DNA of 64,000 nt from JAUNSR01 sp036655755 (GCA_036655755.1 JAVVPN010000002.1:17842-81841); one strand, 5' to 3'; positions 27,323 through 37,934 are shown, counted from the stretch's first letter. Notes: a model not told the origin generated them from the sequence alone. Made by a program: numbers and translations.

Positions 27323-28453
27323 ATGAGCAAAAAAGATTATTACGAAGTGCTGGAAGTAGAAAAAAATGCTTCCGTTGATGAGATCAAAAAAGCCTATCGT
27401 AAAAAGGCGGTTCAATATCACCCCGATCGAAATCCCGATGATAAAGAGGCTGAGGAAATGTTTAAGGAAGTTGCTGAGGCGTATGAAATCCTTAGCGATG
27501 AAAATAAACGTGCGCGTTATGACCGATATGGACATCAGATGGGTAATGGCGGTGGCGGTTTTGGCGGCTTCGATTTTGGTGGCGGTGTAGATCCGTTTGA
27601 TCTTTTCAGTCAGTTCTTTGGTGGCGGTGGCCGTGGCTCTCAGGAAGGAACCTCTTCAAAAGGGAGTGATTTGCGAGTACGCGTTACATTGTCGCTAAAA
27701 GATATCTGTAATGGCGTTGAGAAGCAAATCAAGGTGAGAAAGCAAGTGAGCTGTCAGCATTGTAATGGTACAGGAGCGAAAGATGGCACAGCTTATCATA
27801 CTTGTAATACATGTGGCGGGGTAGGTACTGTAACTCGTGTGATGAATACGATTCTGGGTGCGATGCGCACACAGGCTCCTTGTCCGGATTGTAAAGGTGC
27901 CGGAAAACGTATTACGGATAAATGTTCGCATTGTAACGGCGACGGTATCGTAATGGGCGAAGAGGTGATTACGGTAAATATTCCTGCAGGCGTTTCTGAC
28001 GGCATGCAGTTGTCGATGTCGGGAAAAGGAAATGCAGCCCGTCGCGGCGGTGTAAACGGTGATTTGCTGATTCTTGTGAAAGAGGAAGAGCATCCGGATT
28101 TGATTCGTGAAGAAAATAATCTGATCTATAATCTGTTGCTTGATTTCCCTACCGCAGTATTGGGTGGTGAAGTTGAAATTCCGTTGATTGAAGGAACGAT
28201 GAAGATCAAGATAGCGGCCGGTACGCAGCCAAATACGTTGCAGCGTTTTTCCGGTAAGGGATTGCCGTCATTGAGCCGTTACGGAAGTTACGGACGTGGC
28301 GAGTTGATTGTAAATATCTCGATCTACGTGCCGGAAGTGTTGAATACAGAGGAAAAACGGATCATGGAGAAACTCAAAGCGCACGAGAATTTCCGTACCA
28401 ATGTTTCTATTCTGGAAAAATTCAAACGTAAGGTAAAAAGCATGTTTGAATAA
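27323..28453 (+). CDS. Second DnaJ-type chaperone (tandem paralogue)
   Basis: 376 residues with the full class A DnaJ layout. It has the J domain (MSKKDYYEVLEVEKNAS, HPD in YHPDRNPDD), a shorter G/F region than its neighbour, and four intact zinc motifs (CQHCNGTG, CNTCGGVG, CPDCKGAG, CSHCNGDG). The C-terminal domain is also complete. It clearly resembles the upstream DnaJ but is divergent enough to be an old duplicate rather than a recent one. It has its own promoter and terminator, suggesting separate regulation. The specific client or stress is unknown. Confidence 0.94.
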   Translation: MSKKDYYEVLEVEKNASVDEIKKAYRKKAVQYHPDRNPDDKEAEEMFKEVAEAYEILSDENKRARYDRYGHQMGNGGGGFGGFDFGGGVDPFDLFSQFFGGGGRGSQEGTSSKGSDLRVRVTLSLKDICNGVEKQIKVRKQVSCQHCNGTGAKDGTAYHTCNTCGGVGTVTRVMNTILGAMRTQAPCPDCKGAGKRITDKCSHCNGDGIVMGEEVITVNIPAGVSDGMQLSMSGKGNAARRGGVNGDLLILVKEEEHPDLIREENNLIYNLLLDFPTAVLGGEVEIPLIEGTMKIKIAAGTQPNTLQRFSGKGLPSLSRYGSYGRGELIVNISIYVPEVLNTEEKRIMEKLKAHENFRTNVSILEKFKRKVKSMFE

Positions 28454-28475
28454 TGGTTATTCAAAAAAGATAATC

Positions 28476-28516
28476 AAAGAAGGCTTTTCGGGTTTTTTAT
28501 CCGAAAAGCCTTCTTT
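28476..28516 (+). terminator. Terminator after the second dnaJ
   Basis: A perfect 16-bp stem, AAAGAAGGCTTTTCGG with its complement at 28501-28516. Confidence 0.88.
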
Positions 28517-28541
28517 ATAAACAGATAGCTATTTAAATATT

Positions 28542-29561
28542 ATGAAGCATCCTCTTATACACGCATATCATTCGATTCTCTCTCCTGATTTTCCTGATTT
28601 TATCGCGCCTTATCTTGAACTTCCTGTTCTTAAACGGTTGGACGGGGTTGGATTGCTTTGTGGAACAGACTGGACATCTCTTTATAATAATCGGTTTTTC
28701 TATTCCCGATTGGACCATAGTATCGGGGTGGCTTTGATTATATGGAATTTTACGAAAGATAAAAAACAGACATTGGCCGGATTGTTTCATGATATTTCTA
28801 CGCCGGTTTTTAGTCATGTGATGGATTTCAGAAACAATGATGCCCTTACACAAGAGTCGACCGAGAAGGATACTGCAGAAATGATTATGGCCGACCGGGA
28901 GTTGTGCGGCTTGCTAAGGAAAGAGGGGATAAGTGTAGCAGATGTAGTGGATTATCATGTATATCCGGTTGCCGACAATGATTTACCCGCTCTTTCTGCC
29001 GACAGGCTGGAATATATGTATATGACCGGATTGATAATGAATGATCTGTGGACAATGGATGAGATACGGGAAACGTATGCGAATATTCATGTTATGGAAA
29101 ATGAACACGGAATACCTGAGCTTGGATTTTCGGATCCCGGTATTGCCGAGCTTTACTGCATAAGATGCTGTCAGACCGGGTTGCTGATGGTTAAAAATGA
29201 AAATAAGCTGACGCTTTCGCTTTTGGCCCATTTAGCAGGGATGGCCGTGAGCAAGGGGTTTCTGACAGAACGTGATTTTTATAGTCGGAGTGAGAACGAA
29301 ATTATCGCCCTTTTCGGGACGATTGAAGATGTGGATTTTAAAACTCATTTCCGTACGTTTACCGGAATGACTCATATTCTGCGCTCGGAAGAGGCGCTGG
29401 AAGGGTGTTTTAATGTGAATACGGCAGTGAAAAGACGCTATATAAATCCGTTGTGTAATGGGCGCCGAATCGGCTTGTTGTCTGAAAAAGCAGCGTGTGC
29501 AATTGCCGGGATTATGGATTTTACAGATGCTCCTTATGGTGCCGTAAGGTTGATTTATTAA
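28542..29561 (+). CDS. HD-domain phosphohydrolase
   Basis: 339 residues with the HD metal-dependent phosphohydrolase pattern: His in FYSRLDHSIGVAL, the HD pair in LAGLFHDISTPVFSH, and a later Asp in SADRLEYMY. The layout resembles dGTPase/SAMHD1-like HD proteins, which act on nucleotides, but no specific substrate can be assigned. It is cytoplasmic with no membrane segments. It follows a terminator by 25 bp, so it should have its own promoter, though no clear TAnnTTTG was found. Confidence 0.82.
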   Translation: MKHPLIHAYHSILSPDFPDFIAPYLELPVLKRLDGVGLLCGTDWTSLYNNRFFYSRLDHSIGVALIIWNFTKDKKQTLAGLFHDISTPVFSHVMDFRNNDALTQESTEKDTAEMIMADRELCGLLRKEGISVADVVDYHVYPVADNDLPALSADRLEYMYMTGLIMNDLWTMDEIRETYANIHVMENEHGIPELGFSDPGIAELYCIRCCQTGLLMVKNENKLTLSLLAHLAGMAVSKGFLTERDFYSRSENEIIALFGTIEDVDFKTHFRTFTGMTHILRSEEALEGCFNVNTAVKRRYINPLCNGRRIGLLSEKAACAIAGIMDFTDAPYGAVRLIY

Positions 29562-29603
29562 GTAGAAACATATTGAAATATCCGTGTTCCCGAAATAAAA
29601 GAA

Positions 29604-29611
29604 TATCTTTG
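29604..29611 (+). promoter_or_regulatory. -7 element for the His-rich protein / TonB receptor pair
   Basis: TATCTTTG, a perfect TAnnTTTG element, lies 19 bp upstream of the ATG at 29631. Confidence 0.65.
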
Positions 29612-29630
29612 CGAAATTGAAAAGGTAAAT

Positions 29631-29972
29631 ATGAAGGGTACGTTATTGAAAATATTGAGGATTTTTCTTCCATTGCTATTTATAGCATACATGGGAGGAA
29701 TCTCTTTTTTCACCCATACTCATATTATCAACGGGGTTACAATTGTACACTCCCATCCTTATAAATCCGATTCAAATCATGAACATAATACAGCGGAGTT
29801 TGAGCTGATCGCTCATTTGAATGCAGTTCATCTGCCGGCTTCGCTCGGATTACTATTCCTTTTTACGGCTTTTCTTATTCCTTTAAGAAGCCTTTCGGTT
29901 TTCAATCCTGCCTGTGGGTATGCTGAAAGCCGCTATCTACTATTATCTCCCCGCGCACCCCCTGCCTGCTAA
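29631..29972 (+). CDS. Small His-rich membrane protein
   Basis: 113 residues with two hydrophobic segments (about 9-26 and 70-87). Between them is a histidine-rich loop (THTHIINGVTIVHSHPY, then NHEHN) that looks suited to metal binding. I recognise it only as the type of small protein found before certain Bacteroidales TonB receptors. It precedes such a receptor by 79 bp on the same strand. A role in metal sensing or handling at the envelope is an inference. Confidence 0.7.
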   Translation: MKGTLLKILRIFLPLLFIAYMGGISFFTHTHIINGVTIVHSHPYKSDSNHEHNTAEFELIAHLNAVHLPASLGLLFLFTAFLIPLRSLSVFNPACGYAESRYLLLSPRAPPAC

Positions 29973-29996
29973 GTATTTATAAACAGTTTTCGATTT

Positions 29997-30022
29997 TACA
30001 TTGCGATTTACATCGTAATGTA
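29997..30022 (+). promoter_or_regulatory. Inverted repeat upstream of the TonB receptor
   Basis: TACATTGCGA (29997-30006) and TCGTAATGTA (30013-30022) are inverse with one mismatch across a 6-nt spacer. It lies between the His-rich gene and the receptor start at 30052. It could be an operator for a metal-responsive regulator or an mRNA hairpin; there is no T-tract, so it is not a typical terminator. Confidence 0.45.
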
Positions 30023-30051
30023 GTGCTTTATATACTTATCAGTAAATCAAA

Positions 30052-32346
30052 ATGAAAAAAAATATATTTATTTTGATCTGCCTTTGTTGTGCTTTTTTTC
30101 GTGCAATGGCAGATCCTATGGAATTGAATTCGTCCGATGCGAACATAATAGGTCATGTAATCGACTCAAAAACAGGAGAGCACCTTTCTTATATCAACGT
30201 TGTATTAAAAGGGACTACAATCGGAGCGATGACCGACTTGTCAGGTCATTATTTTCTAAAAAATCTACCCGAGGGAGTTTTTACCCTTGAGGTAAGCGCT
30301 TTGGGTTATCAGTCGCAGAGTCGGCAAATTACCCTGAAAAGAGGGAAAACTATAGAGGCAAATTTTGAAATAGCTGAAGATGTGGTGGCGCTCGACGGTG
30401 TGGTGGTTTCTGCAAACCGGGCTTTGACTACCCGTAAACTTTCGCCGGCACTGGTGAATGTGGTAGATATGCAGACGTTTGAAAATGCCAATGCATGCAA
30501 TTTGGCGCAAGGGCTGAATTTTCAGCCGGGTGTCCGAGTGGAAAACAATTGCCAGAATTGTGGTTATCAGCAGGTGCGGATTAATGGGCTTGAAGGACCC
30601 TATACGCAGATTCTCATTGATTCGCGCCCGATATTCAATGCGCTGTCGGGTGTGTATGGATTAGAGCAGATACCGGCGAATATGATTGAGCGGGTTGAAG
30701 TGATGCGAGGAGGCGGATCGGCTCTTTCGGGAGCGTCGGCCATTGGGGGATCTATCAATGTGATTACGCGCGAGCCGCTTCGTAATTCGGCTCAGATTGC
30801 TCATTCATTAACCGGAGTGGGAGGATTATCGGCTTTTGATAATAATACGACATTGAATGCATCGTTGGTGACAGATAATCATAAAGCAGGTATCTATGTT
30901 TTCGGTCAACACCGTAACCGCGCGGCATTTGATTATGACGGAGACGGCTTTTCGGAGCTGCCTGCGCTGCGTAATCAGACATTGGGCTTTCGCTCTTACC
31001 TGAAAACGAGTTTATACACAAAACTGACTTTCGAATATCATCACCTGAATGAGTTCAGAAGGGGCGGGGATAAGATGGACCGACCTCCTCATGAAGCGGA
31101 TATCGCCGAACAGATTGAAAGCGATATCAACGGGGGAGGTTTGAAATTCGATTATTTTTCGCCAAATGAAAAGCATCATCTGAATGTTTTCGCCTCGGCT
31201 CAGCATACCAAGAGAGATAGTTATTATGGAGGGGGTCAAGATTTGAATGCCTACGGAGCCACTACCGACTTTACATGGTTGATGGGGACGCAGTATAATT
31301 ATCTGTTCGACCAATGTCTGTTTATGCCAGCCGAACTTACGGGAGGAATCGAATATTCGTCCGACCGCTTGGAGGATAATATGTGGGGATATAACCGCTA
31401 TACAAAACAGCACGTTCAGATTGTGAGTTCTTTTCTTCAGAATGAATGGAAAAACAGATACTGGAGCTTTTTGCTAGGCGGTCGTTTGGATAAGCATAAT
31501 CTGATGAATCATGTTATATTTAGTCCCCGTGCGAATCTTCGCTACAATCCAAAGGAAAACATTAACATCCGTTTGAGCTATTCGTCGGGATTCCGTGCGC
31601 CTCAGGCTTTTGATGAAGATTTGCATATTGAAAATGTAGGGGGAACCGTGTCGATGATTGAGCGTAATGGGAATCTGAAAGAAGAGAAGTCGCAGAGTGT
31701 AAGCCTTTCGGGTGATTTTTACCGTACATTCGGAGCGTTTCAGGCGAATTTGTTGATTGAAGGTTTCTTTACCCGTCTTTCGGATGTTTTCATTCTTGAA
31801 GATATCGGGAAGGAAGACGATATTCTGATAAAGAGCCGTCGTAACGGATCGGGTGCCCGCGTAATGGGGATGACGCTCGAAGGAAAGGTTGCGTATAAAG
31901 ATAAAGTGCAGTTGCAGGGAGGAGTAACATTGCAGCAAAGCCGTTATGATGAGGCTGAAAAATGGAGCGATACAGCACCGGCAGAGCGTAAAATGTTTCG
32001 AACCCCCAACACTTACGGCTATTTTACCGCTTCTTATATGCCTGTAAAACCGTTGTCTATTGCTCTTTCCGGTACTTATACAGGTGAGATGCTGGTAGGA
32101 CATAGAGCCGGTGTGATTGCTGAAGACCGAGCGGAGCGTACACCCGACTTTTTTGATGCCAATATGAAAGTGGCCTACGATTTCGATTTGTATAAAGATA
32201 TTAAGCTCCAATTGAACGGGGGTGTACAAAATATTTTCAATGCTTATCAGAGCGATTTCGACAAGGGTAAGTTGCGAGATTCGGGATATATTTATGGACC
32301 CGCTATGCCTCGCTCTTATTTTCTCGGAGTTAAACTGAGTTATTAA
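30052..32346 (+). CDS. TonB-dependent receptor, probable metal or metal-chelate importer
   Basis: 764 residues. A signal peptide (1-20) is followed by a carboxypeptidase-regulatory-like beta domain (about 30-110), a plug (about 120-235) and a 22-strand barrel ending YFLGVKLSY, with the aromatic terminal residue of outer-membrane proteins. The plug carries ENNCQNCGYQQVRINGL, a CxxC motif found in a distinct group of Bacteroidota receptors, and then QILIDSRPIF. It lacks the SusC-type partner SusD. Its pairing with a His-rich membrane protein suggests metal uptake, but the ligand is not established. Confidence 0.9.
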   Translation: MKKNIFILICLCCAFFRAMADPMELNSSDANIIGHVIDSKTGEHLSYINVVLKGTTIGAMTDLSGHYFLKNLPEGVFTLEVSALGYQSQSRQITLKRGKTIEANFEIAEDVVALDGVVVSANRALTTRKLSPALVNVVDMQTFENANACNLAQGLNFQPGVRVENNCQNCGYQQVRINGLEGPYTQILIDSRPIFNALSGVYGLEQIPANMIERVEVMRGGGSALSGASAIGGSINVITREPLRNSAQIAHSLTGVGGLSAFDNNTTLNASLVTDNHKAGIYVFGQHRNRAAFDYDGDGFSELPALRNQTLGFRSYLKTSLYTKLTFEYHHLNEFRRGGDKMDRPPHEADIAEQIESDINGGGLKFDYFSPNEKHHLNVFASAQHTKRDSYYGGGQDLNAYGATTDFTWLMGTQYNYLFDQCLFMPAELTGGIEYSSDRLEDNMWGYNRYTKQHVQIVSSFLQNEWKNRYWSFLLGGRLDKHNLMNHVIFSPRANLRYNPKENINIRLSYSSGFRAPQAFDEDLHIENVGGTVSMIERNGNLKEEKSQSVSLSGDFYRTFGAFQANLLIEGFFTRLSDVFILEDIGKEDDILIKSRRNGSGARVMGMTLEGKVAYKDKVQLQGGVTLQQSRYDEAEKWSDTAPAERKMFRTPNTYGYFTASYMPVKPLSIALSGTYTGEMLVGHRAGVIAEDRAERTPDFFDANMKVAYDFDLYKDIKLQLNGGVQNIFNAYQSDFDKGKLRDSGYIYGPAMPRSYFLGVKLSY

Positions 32347-32352
32347 AAAAAG

Positions 32353-32387
32353 AATAAGCCTGTCCGATTTTGCCGGACAGGCTTATT
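32353..32387. terminator. Bidirectional terminator between TonB receptor and symporter
   Basis: A 14-bp stem (AATAAGCCTGTCCG with its complement at 32374-32387) and a 7-nt loop, placed between converging genes. Confidence 0.85.
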
Positions 32388-32423
32388 GCTTTTTGTGTAT
32401 ATATTATTCTAAATTGTTGTTGC

Positions 32424-33896
32424 TTATGCAGCCGAAGTTCCAAGTTCGGTAACTTCTTCCGGGCGTTTGCCTAATGCTACCTCAAATCCCCAGCCAATCA
32501 GATAACCCGCCAGCGAGCCGATAGGACCGATGATCCAGGCTGAAACCGGAATCGTGGCATACCACCGAAAAAATGGTAATCCGGTAAAGTCAAAGCAGGA
32601 GTCTGCATATTCGCGGGTGGCCCAAATGAAAAGGCCCAGTCCCATCGCCCAATAGGCGCCGTGAATGCTTGGACGCTTGTGGTAGATCGCGGCAAAAGTA
32701 GGTACGAGGATACACACCAATGCTACGATTGACGAGTCGCCCACAAGTTCGTAAATATCTTTGTTTGACATCGCCATAACGGTAGAGATCAGCGAAACGA
32801 TAAGAATACTCACTTTTACGGTAACCAAATGCAATTTCGTGCCTGATTTCTGCGTCAGAGGTTTCATGATGTTTTCTGCCAGAATTGTTGAAGGAGCCAG
32901 AAGTGCCCCTGAACAGGTGGACATGATTGCTGATAACAATGCTCCGAAAAACATGATCTGAACAAATAGCGGCGAGTGGTTTAATACCATCTGAGGAATC
33001 ACTTCCTGTAAATCGACGCTGTCTGAATTCAGAATTTCAGGGTAAAGCAAACGAGCACAAAGGGCAATCGTTAATGGCAGAATTGAAAATACGAGATACA
33101 TAGCTGCCCCCGCATAAGTAGAGCGAACCGCCGATTTGATATTGCGGGAAGCATTGATGCGCTGAAAAATATCTTGAGAGGCGAGTGATCCGAGTCCGAT
33201 AACGATCCATGCCGATACCCATTCGTTGATGGCTTCGGGGTTACGGTCGGGAAAAAACTGGAAATGCTTTTCGGGAGCTTGTGCGATTACCGCTTCGATT
33301 CCGCCTACTTGCCCCACCATGATGAAAGCAAGTGTGCCCAATCCTAATATAATTACGATCGACTGAATAAAATCGGAGATAGAGATTGCCCACATCCCGC
33401 CGAAAAAAGTATAAACAGTGACAATGACAGAGGATAACAGAATGGCCATTTGTTGATCCATACCAAATATGATATTCAGTGAGATTGCTAACGCTACCAA
33501 CTGTGCCGCTACGAATCCGAAAAAGGTAAAAAGCATCAGAACTGAACTGAGTACTTCTATTTTCTTGCCATATGCCTTAGCGAACAGATCTCCTAAGGTC
33601 AGAATATTACGTTTGTAAAGAGGGCGCGCAAGAAACAAACCATACAGAATAAGGCAGAAGGCGCTTCCCAGCGGATCTTCAATCACACCCAGCAAACCAT
33701 TTTCTACAAAACGCCCGGAAGCGCCGAATACGGTTTCCGCCCCAAACCATAGGGCAAACAAAGCAAACGAGTTAAAAATGAATGGTAAACCACGTCCGGT
33801 ATTCACAAAATCGTTTGTGTTTTTAATAAAGCGAGTTGCATAGAAACCGATACCCACGGTTATCATCAGGTAAATCACAACAAAAAATGCGAGCAT
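32424..33896 (-). CDS. Sodium:solute symporter (SSS family)
   Basis: 490 residues with about 13 membrane helices. Conserved SSS features are NDFVNTGRGLPFIFNSFALFALWFGAETVFGASG near the start, GGMWAISISDFIQ, and SAIMSTCSGALLAPSTILAEN, the sodium-site helix. It couples Na+ flow to import of an organic solute, which cannot be told from the sequence. It is monocistronic with its own -7 element. Confidence 0.9.
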   Translation of the reverse strand: MLAFFVVIYLMITVGIGFYATRFIKNTNDFVNTGRGLPFIFNSFALFALWFGAETVFGASGRFVENGLLGVIEDPLGSAFCLILYGLFLARPLYKRNILTLGDLFAKAYGKKIEVLSSVLMLFTFFGFVAAQLVALAISLNIIFGMDQQMAILLSSVIVTVYTFFGGMWAISISDFIQSIVIILGLGTLAFIMVGQVGGIEAVIAQAPEKHFQFFPDRNPEAINEWVSAWIVIGLGSLASQDIFQRINASRNIKSAVRSTYAGAAMYLVFSILPLTIALCARLLYPEILNSDSVDLQEVIPQMVLNHSPLFVQIMFFGALLSAIMSTCSGALLAPSTILAENIMKPLTQKSGTKLHLVTVKVSILIVSLISTVMAMSNKDIYELVGDSSIVALVCILVPTFAAIYHKRPSIHGAYWAMGLGLFIWATREYADSCFDFTGLPFFRWYATIPVSAWIIGPIGSLAGYLIGWGFEVALGKRPEEVTELGTSAA

Positions 33897-33967
33897 TTCT
33901 AATCAGGGGATAAAGAGATTAATGTTAAAAAAGCGGCAATCATATCATCTGTTTTTAATTGCGGGCA

Positions 33968-33975
33968 CAAAGATA
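33968..33975 (-). promoter_or_regulatory. -7 element for the sodium:solute symporter
   Basis: The minus strand reads TATCTTTG, 72 bp before the start. The rest of the gap 33897-34168 is AT-rich and holds the purL terminator. Confidence 0.6.
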
Positions 33976-34102
33976 AAAATACTCTTGGTGGAATTCTGTT
34001 TTCATGCAAAATAACTCTTTAAAATTGAATAATACTTTGTTAAAATGAATTTTGGGTGTATGAATATTCTCTTTTTGACTAAAGAAAAGCATTAAACAAA
34101 AA

Positions 34103-34136
34103 AAAGGATGCCCCAAAACAAATTGAGGCATCCTTT
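34103..34136 (-). terminator. Terminator after purL
   Basis: The stem AAAGGATGCC / GGCATCCTTT (10 bp) is followed on the minus strand by TTTTTTTG. Confidence 0.82.
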
Positions 34137-34168
34137 GATAAAGGAGTATCCTGAAAAACTCAGGTATT

Positions 34169-37100
34169 TTATTTAGCGTTTGCTTCTACCCATTTACGTG
34201 CATTAACGAAAGCTTCGATCCAAGGAGTAACCTGGTCGATGTTTTTGCGATTCTGCGGATAGTATGCCCACTGCCATGGGAAGATTGCTCTTTCCAGGTG
34301 AGGCATCATTGCCAAGTGGCGTCCGTCTGCAGAAGCAAGTCCAGCAATCGCTGCCGGTGATCCGTTCGGATTTGCCGGATATGCATCGTATGTATAGTTT
34401 GCAATTACATTGTATTCGGAAATTGCTTTCGGCAACTGGAATTTTCCTTCACCGTGAGCGATCCAAACGCCTAGTTTAGATCCCGACAACGAACCGAACA
34501 TTACAGAGTTATTCTGTGGAATTGTCAATCCAACGAAGTTCGATTCGAATTTGTGCGAATCGTTGTGAAGCATTTTCGGTTTCACATCGTCGTTAGGAGT
34601 CAGCAATCCAAGTTCAACCATTAGCTGGCAACCGTTGCAGATACCCAATGAAAGCGTATCAGGGCGTGCGTAGAAATTGTCGAGCGCTTTTTTCGCTTTC
34701 TCATTCCACAAGAAGCCTCCGGCCCAACCTTTTGCAGATCCGCAAACGTCAGAGTTAGAGAATCCGCCACAGAATACGATCATGTTTACATCTTCAAGCG
34801 TTTCGCGTCCGCTGATCAGGTCGGTCATGTGAACGTCTTTCACGTCGAATCCGGCCAGATAAAGCGAGTAAGCCATTTCACGGTCGCCATTTACCCCTTT
34901 CTCACGGATGATAGCCGCTTTTACGCCGCTTTTCTCACGACGCTCAGGAGAGATGCCGTATGCCGAAAGTTTGCCTTTGAATTCGTTGTTGAACGCAACC
35001 TGAAGCGGTTGTTTCTTGTAGTTTTCGAAACGAGCTTTCGCCAATGTTTCGCCACTCTGACGGCGATCCAACAGGTAAGATGATTCGAACCATGTATCGC
35101 GTAGCGCGTCGATATCGAATGAATAGTTTGCTTTATCTTTCTTGATGTCGAGTGTGCGTCCGTTGGTTGTTTTACCGATGCGAAGGAATCCTACGCCGGC
35201 TTCTTCTAAAATCTTCTCTGCCGCGTTTTTGTCTGAAACCTGCAGGATGATACCCGGATTTTCGCTGAACAGGATTTTTACGATATCTTCTTCTGCAATG
35301 TCAGAAAGGTTGATCGACAAACCACCTGTTGTGTTGGCGAATGTCATTTCAAGCAAGGTAGTAAGCATACCTCCCGCTGAAATATCGTGACCTGCCAATA
35401 CCAGGTTTTTATTGATCAGTTCCTGAACGGCGTTGAATGTATCTGCGAAATATTCGAAATCCTGAACGGTTGGTGTTTCGTTGCCCAGTTTGCCCAATGT
35501 CTGAGCAAAAGCAGAACCACCCAATTTATATGAATCGAAAGAGAAATCGATGTAGTAAAGCGGCGCTTTCTCATCGTTTACCACTACCGGCGAAACCACT
35601 TTCTTTACATCCGATACTTCAGCACCGGCAGAAATGATAACACAACCCNNNNNNNNNNTAAACTTTTTCGTCGCCATATTTCTGAGTCATCGACAAAGAG
35701 TCTTTACCCGTAGGAATATTGATGCCCAGTTCGCAAGCGAATTCCGAACAAGCTTCAACCGCTTTGTACAGGCGAGCGTCTTCACCTTCGTTTTTACAAG
35801 GCCACATCCAGTTAGCACTTAGCGATACGCTTGCCAAACCTTCTGTAAGCGGAGCGAATACGATATTTGTAAGTGCTTCGGCAGTAGCGATAACAGAACC
35901 GGCTGCCGGATCGATCATAGCAACCTGTGGCGCATGTCCGATTGATGTAGCGATACCCGCGTTGCCACGGTAATCTAACGCAACCACACCGCAGTCGCTT
36001 AGCGGAAGCTGAATTTCACCCTGACACTGCTGACGAGCTACTTTACCTGTTACCGAACGGTCAACTTTATTTGTCAACCAATCTTTACAAGCCACCGCTT
36101 CAAGCTGAAGTACGTCCTGGATATACTGGTTTAGCTGATCCTGCGCATAAACAGGCGCTTCGAACGATTCTTCTACCGTATTGTCGGTCATCACCGTGCG
36201 CGGTGCTTTTCCGAACATATCTTCCAGTTTCAAATCGATTGGACGCTCGCCGTTGCCTTGTTCGAAAACGAACTTCATATCGTCGGTTGTTTCACCCACC
36301 ACATAGAACGGAGCACGTTCGCGATCGGCAATACGCTGTACGCGTTCGATATCCTGCTCTTTGATCAGCATACCCATACGTTCCTGTGACTCGTTACCGG
36401 CAATTTCTTTTGCGGAAAGAGTAGGGTCGCCCACCGGTAGTTTGTCCATGTGGATGATACCCCCTGTAGCTTCGATCAATTCAGAAAGTGCGTTCAGGTG
36501 ACCACCTGCACCATGGTCATGGATAGAAACGATTGGGTTTACATCTGATTCGGCAAGAGCGCGAACCACATTGGCTGCACGTTTCTGCATTTCCGGATTG
36601 GCACGTTGTACGGCATTCAGTTCGATCGCGTTGTCGTAAACCCCTGTTTCAACAGAAGAAACGGCACCACCACCCATACCGATGCGGTAGTTGTCGCCAC
36701 CCATCACTACGACTTTGTCGCCGGGAACCGGTTCGCCTTTCAACGCATCGCGCATCGTACCGTAGCCTACACCACCGGCAAGCATGATTACTTTATCGAA
36801 AGCGAATTTCTTTTTGTTTTCTTCGTGCTCGAATGTCAGCAAAGAACCGCAGATAAGTGGCTGTCCGAATTTGTTCCCGAAGTCGGAAGCACCGTTTGAC
36901 GCCTTGATCAGAATCTGTTCGGGAGTCTGATATAACCACGCACGCTCTTTCATCGAAAGTTCCCATTTACGGTTCTCTTTCGTACGCGGATAAGAGGTCA
37001 TGTAAACCGCAGTACCGGCAATCGGCAAAGAGGCTTTACCTCCACCCAAACGGTCGCGGATTTCACCACCGGTACCTGTAGCCGCACCATTGAAAGGCTC

Positions 37101-37865
37101 TACGGTAGTTGGGAAGTTATGCGTTTCCGCTTTGAGCGAAATAACGGTTTTAATATCTTTAATCTGGAAATAATCGGGTTGGTCGGGATTCGCAGGCGCG
37201 AATTGTTCAACAACAGGTCCGGCATTGAAAGCCACGTTGTCTTTATAGGCAGAAACGAGACGGTTAGGGTTTGTCTCAGAAGTTTTTCGGATTAGTTTAA
37301 ACAGAGAAGACTCTTTTTCTTCGCCATCAATAACAAATACACCGTTGAAGATTTTATGGCGGCAGTGCTCAGAGTTTACTTGAGAAAAGCCGAATACTTC
37401 GCTATCAGTGAGTTTTCGTCCGATACGTTCGCTTACCTGATTTAAGTACTCAATTTCATCTTCGCTAAGCGCAAGCCCTTCTTGTTTATTATAGGCAGCG
37501 ATATCTTCGATGTAAAGAATCGGTTCCGGTTGCTTGTTGATTGTGAAGATCTCTTGCGATAATCCGTTGTAGATGCGTTGCAGCATCGGGTCGTGGTCAG
37601 CATTTTCGCTATTTACCGGGAAATATTCTTCAATGCGAAGAATTCCTTTCAATCCCATGTTTTGGGTGATTTCGACAGCGTTGGTACTCCATGGCGTAAT
37701 CATCTCTTTACGAGGGCCGACAAACCATCCCGCCAGCGTTTGGTCGGGAAGAGCTTCAGCATCGCTAAAAAGCCAACTTAATTTCTTAATCTCTTCGGAA
37801 GAGAACGTGTGATCGGCAGAAGCCGCAATCACCGTCTGAGCGGGAGTTTTAAAGAAAAGAATCAT
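34169..37865 (-). CDS. purL: Phosphoribosylformylglycinamidine synthase PurL (with assembly gap)
   Basis: One-chain PurL of about 1230 residues that converts FGAR to FGAM in purine synthesis, with ammonia supplied by its own C-terminal amidotransferase. The N-terminal part (748 residues) includes the AIRS-like ATP sites and ETHNFPTTVEPFNGAATGTGGEIRD. The C-terminal part has the amidotransferase nucleophile in LGICNGCQLMVELG. A run of 10 N (35649-35658) falls between GKDSLSMTQKYGDEKV and GCVIISAGAEVSDVKK. The 10-base gap shifts frame. Family sequences read DEKV-Y/F-x-P-G there, and the TA before the gap plus the G after it fit a true gap of about 6 bases (Tyr, any residue, Pro). So the gene is probably intact and the N-run is a placeholder. 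A strong promoter lies upstream. Confidence 0.94.
35649..35658. other. Assembly gap (10 N)
   Basis: Ten undetermined bases inside purL, probably a scaffolding placeholder since their length is not compatible with the reading frame on both sides. Confidence 0.98.
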
Positions 37866-37934
37866 TTTATTTTGTACTTGTTAGTAAGGCACATTTAAAA
37901 TAGCACTCCGAAAGGGAAATTACCATTTGTGCCG

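Noticed and set aside
35619..35677. A true frameshift or two separate genes in purL
   Set aside because: The break coincides exactly with the run of N and both sides match one PurL protein.
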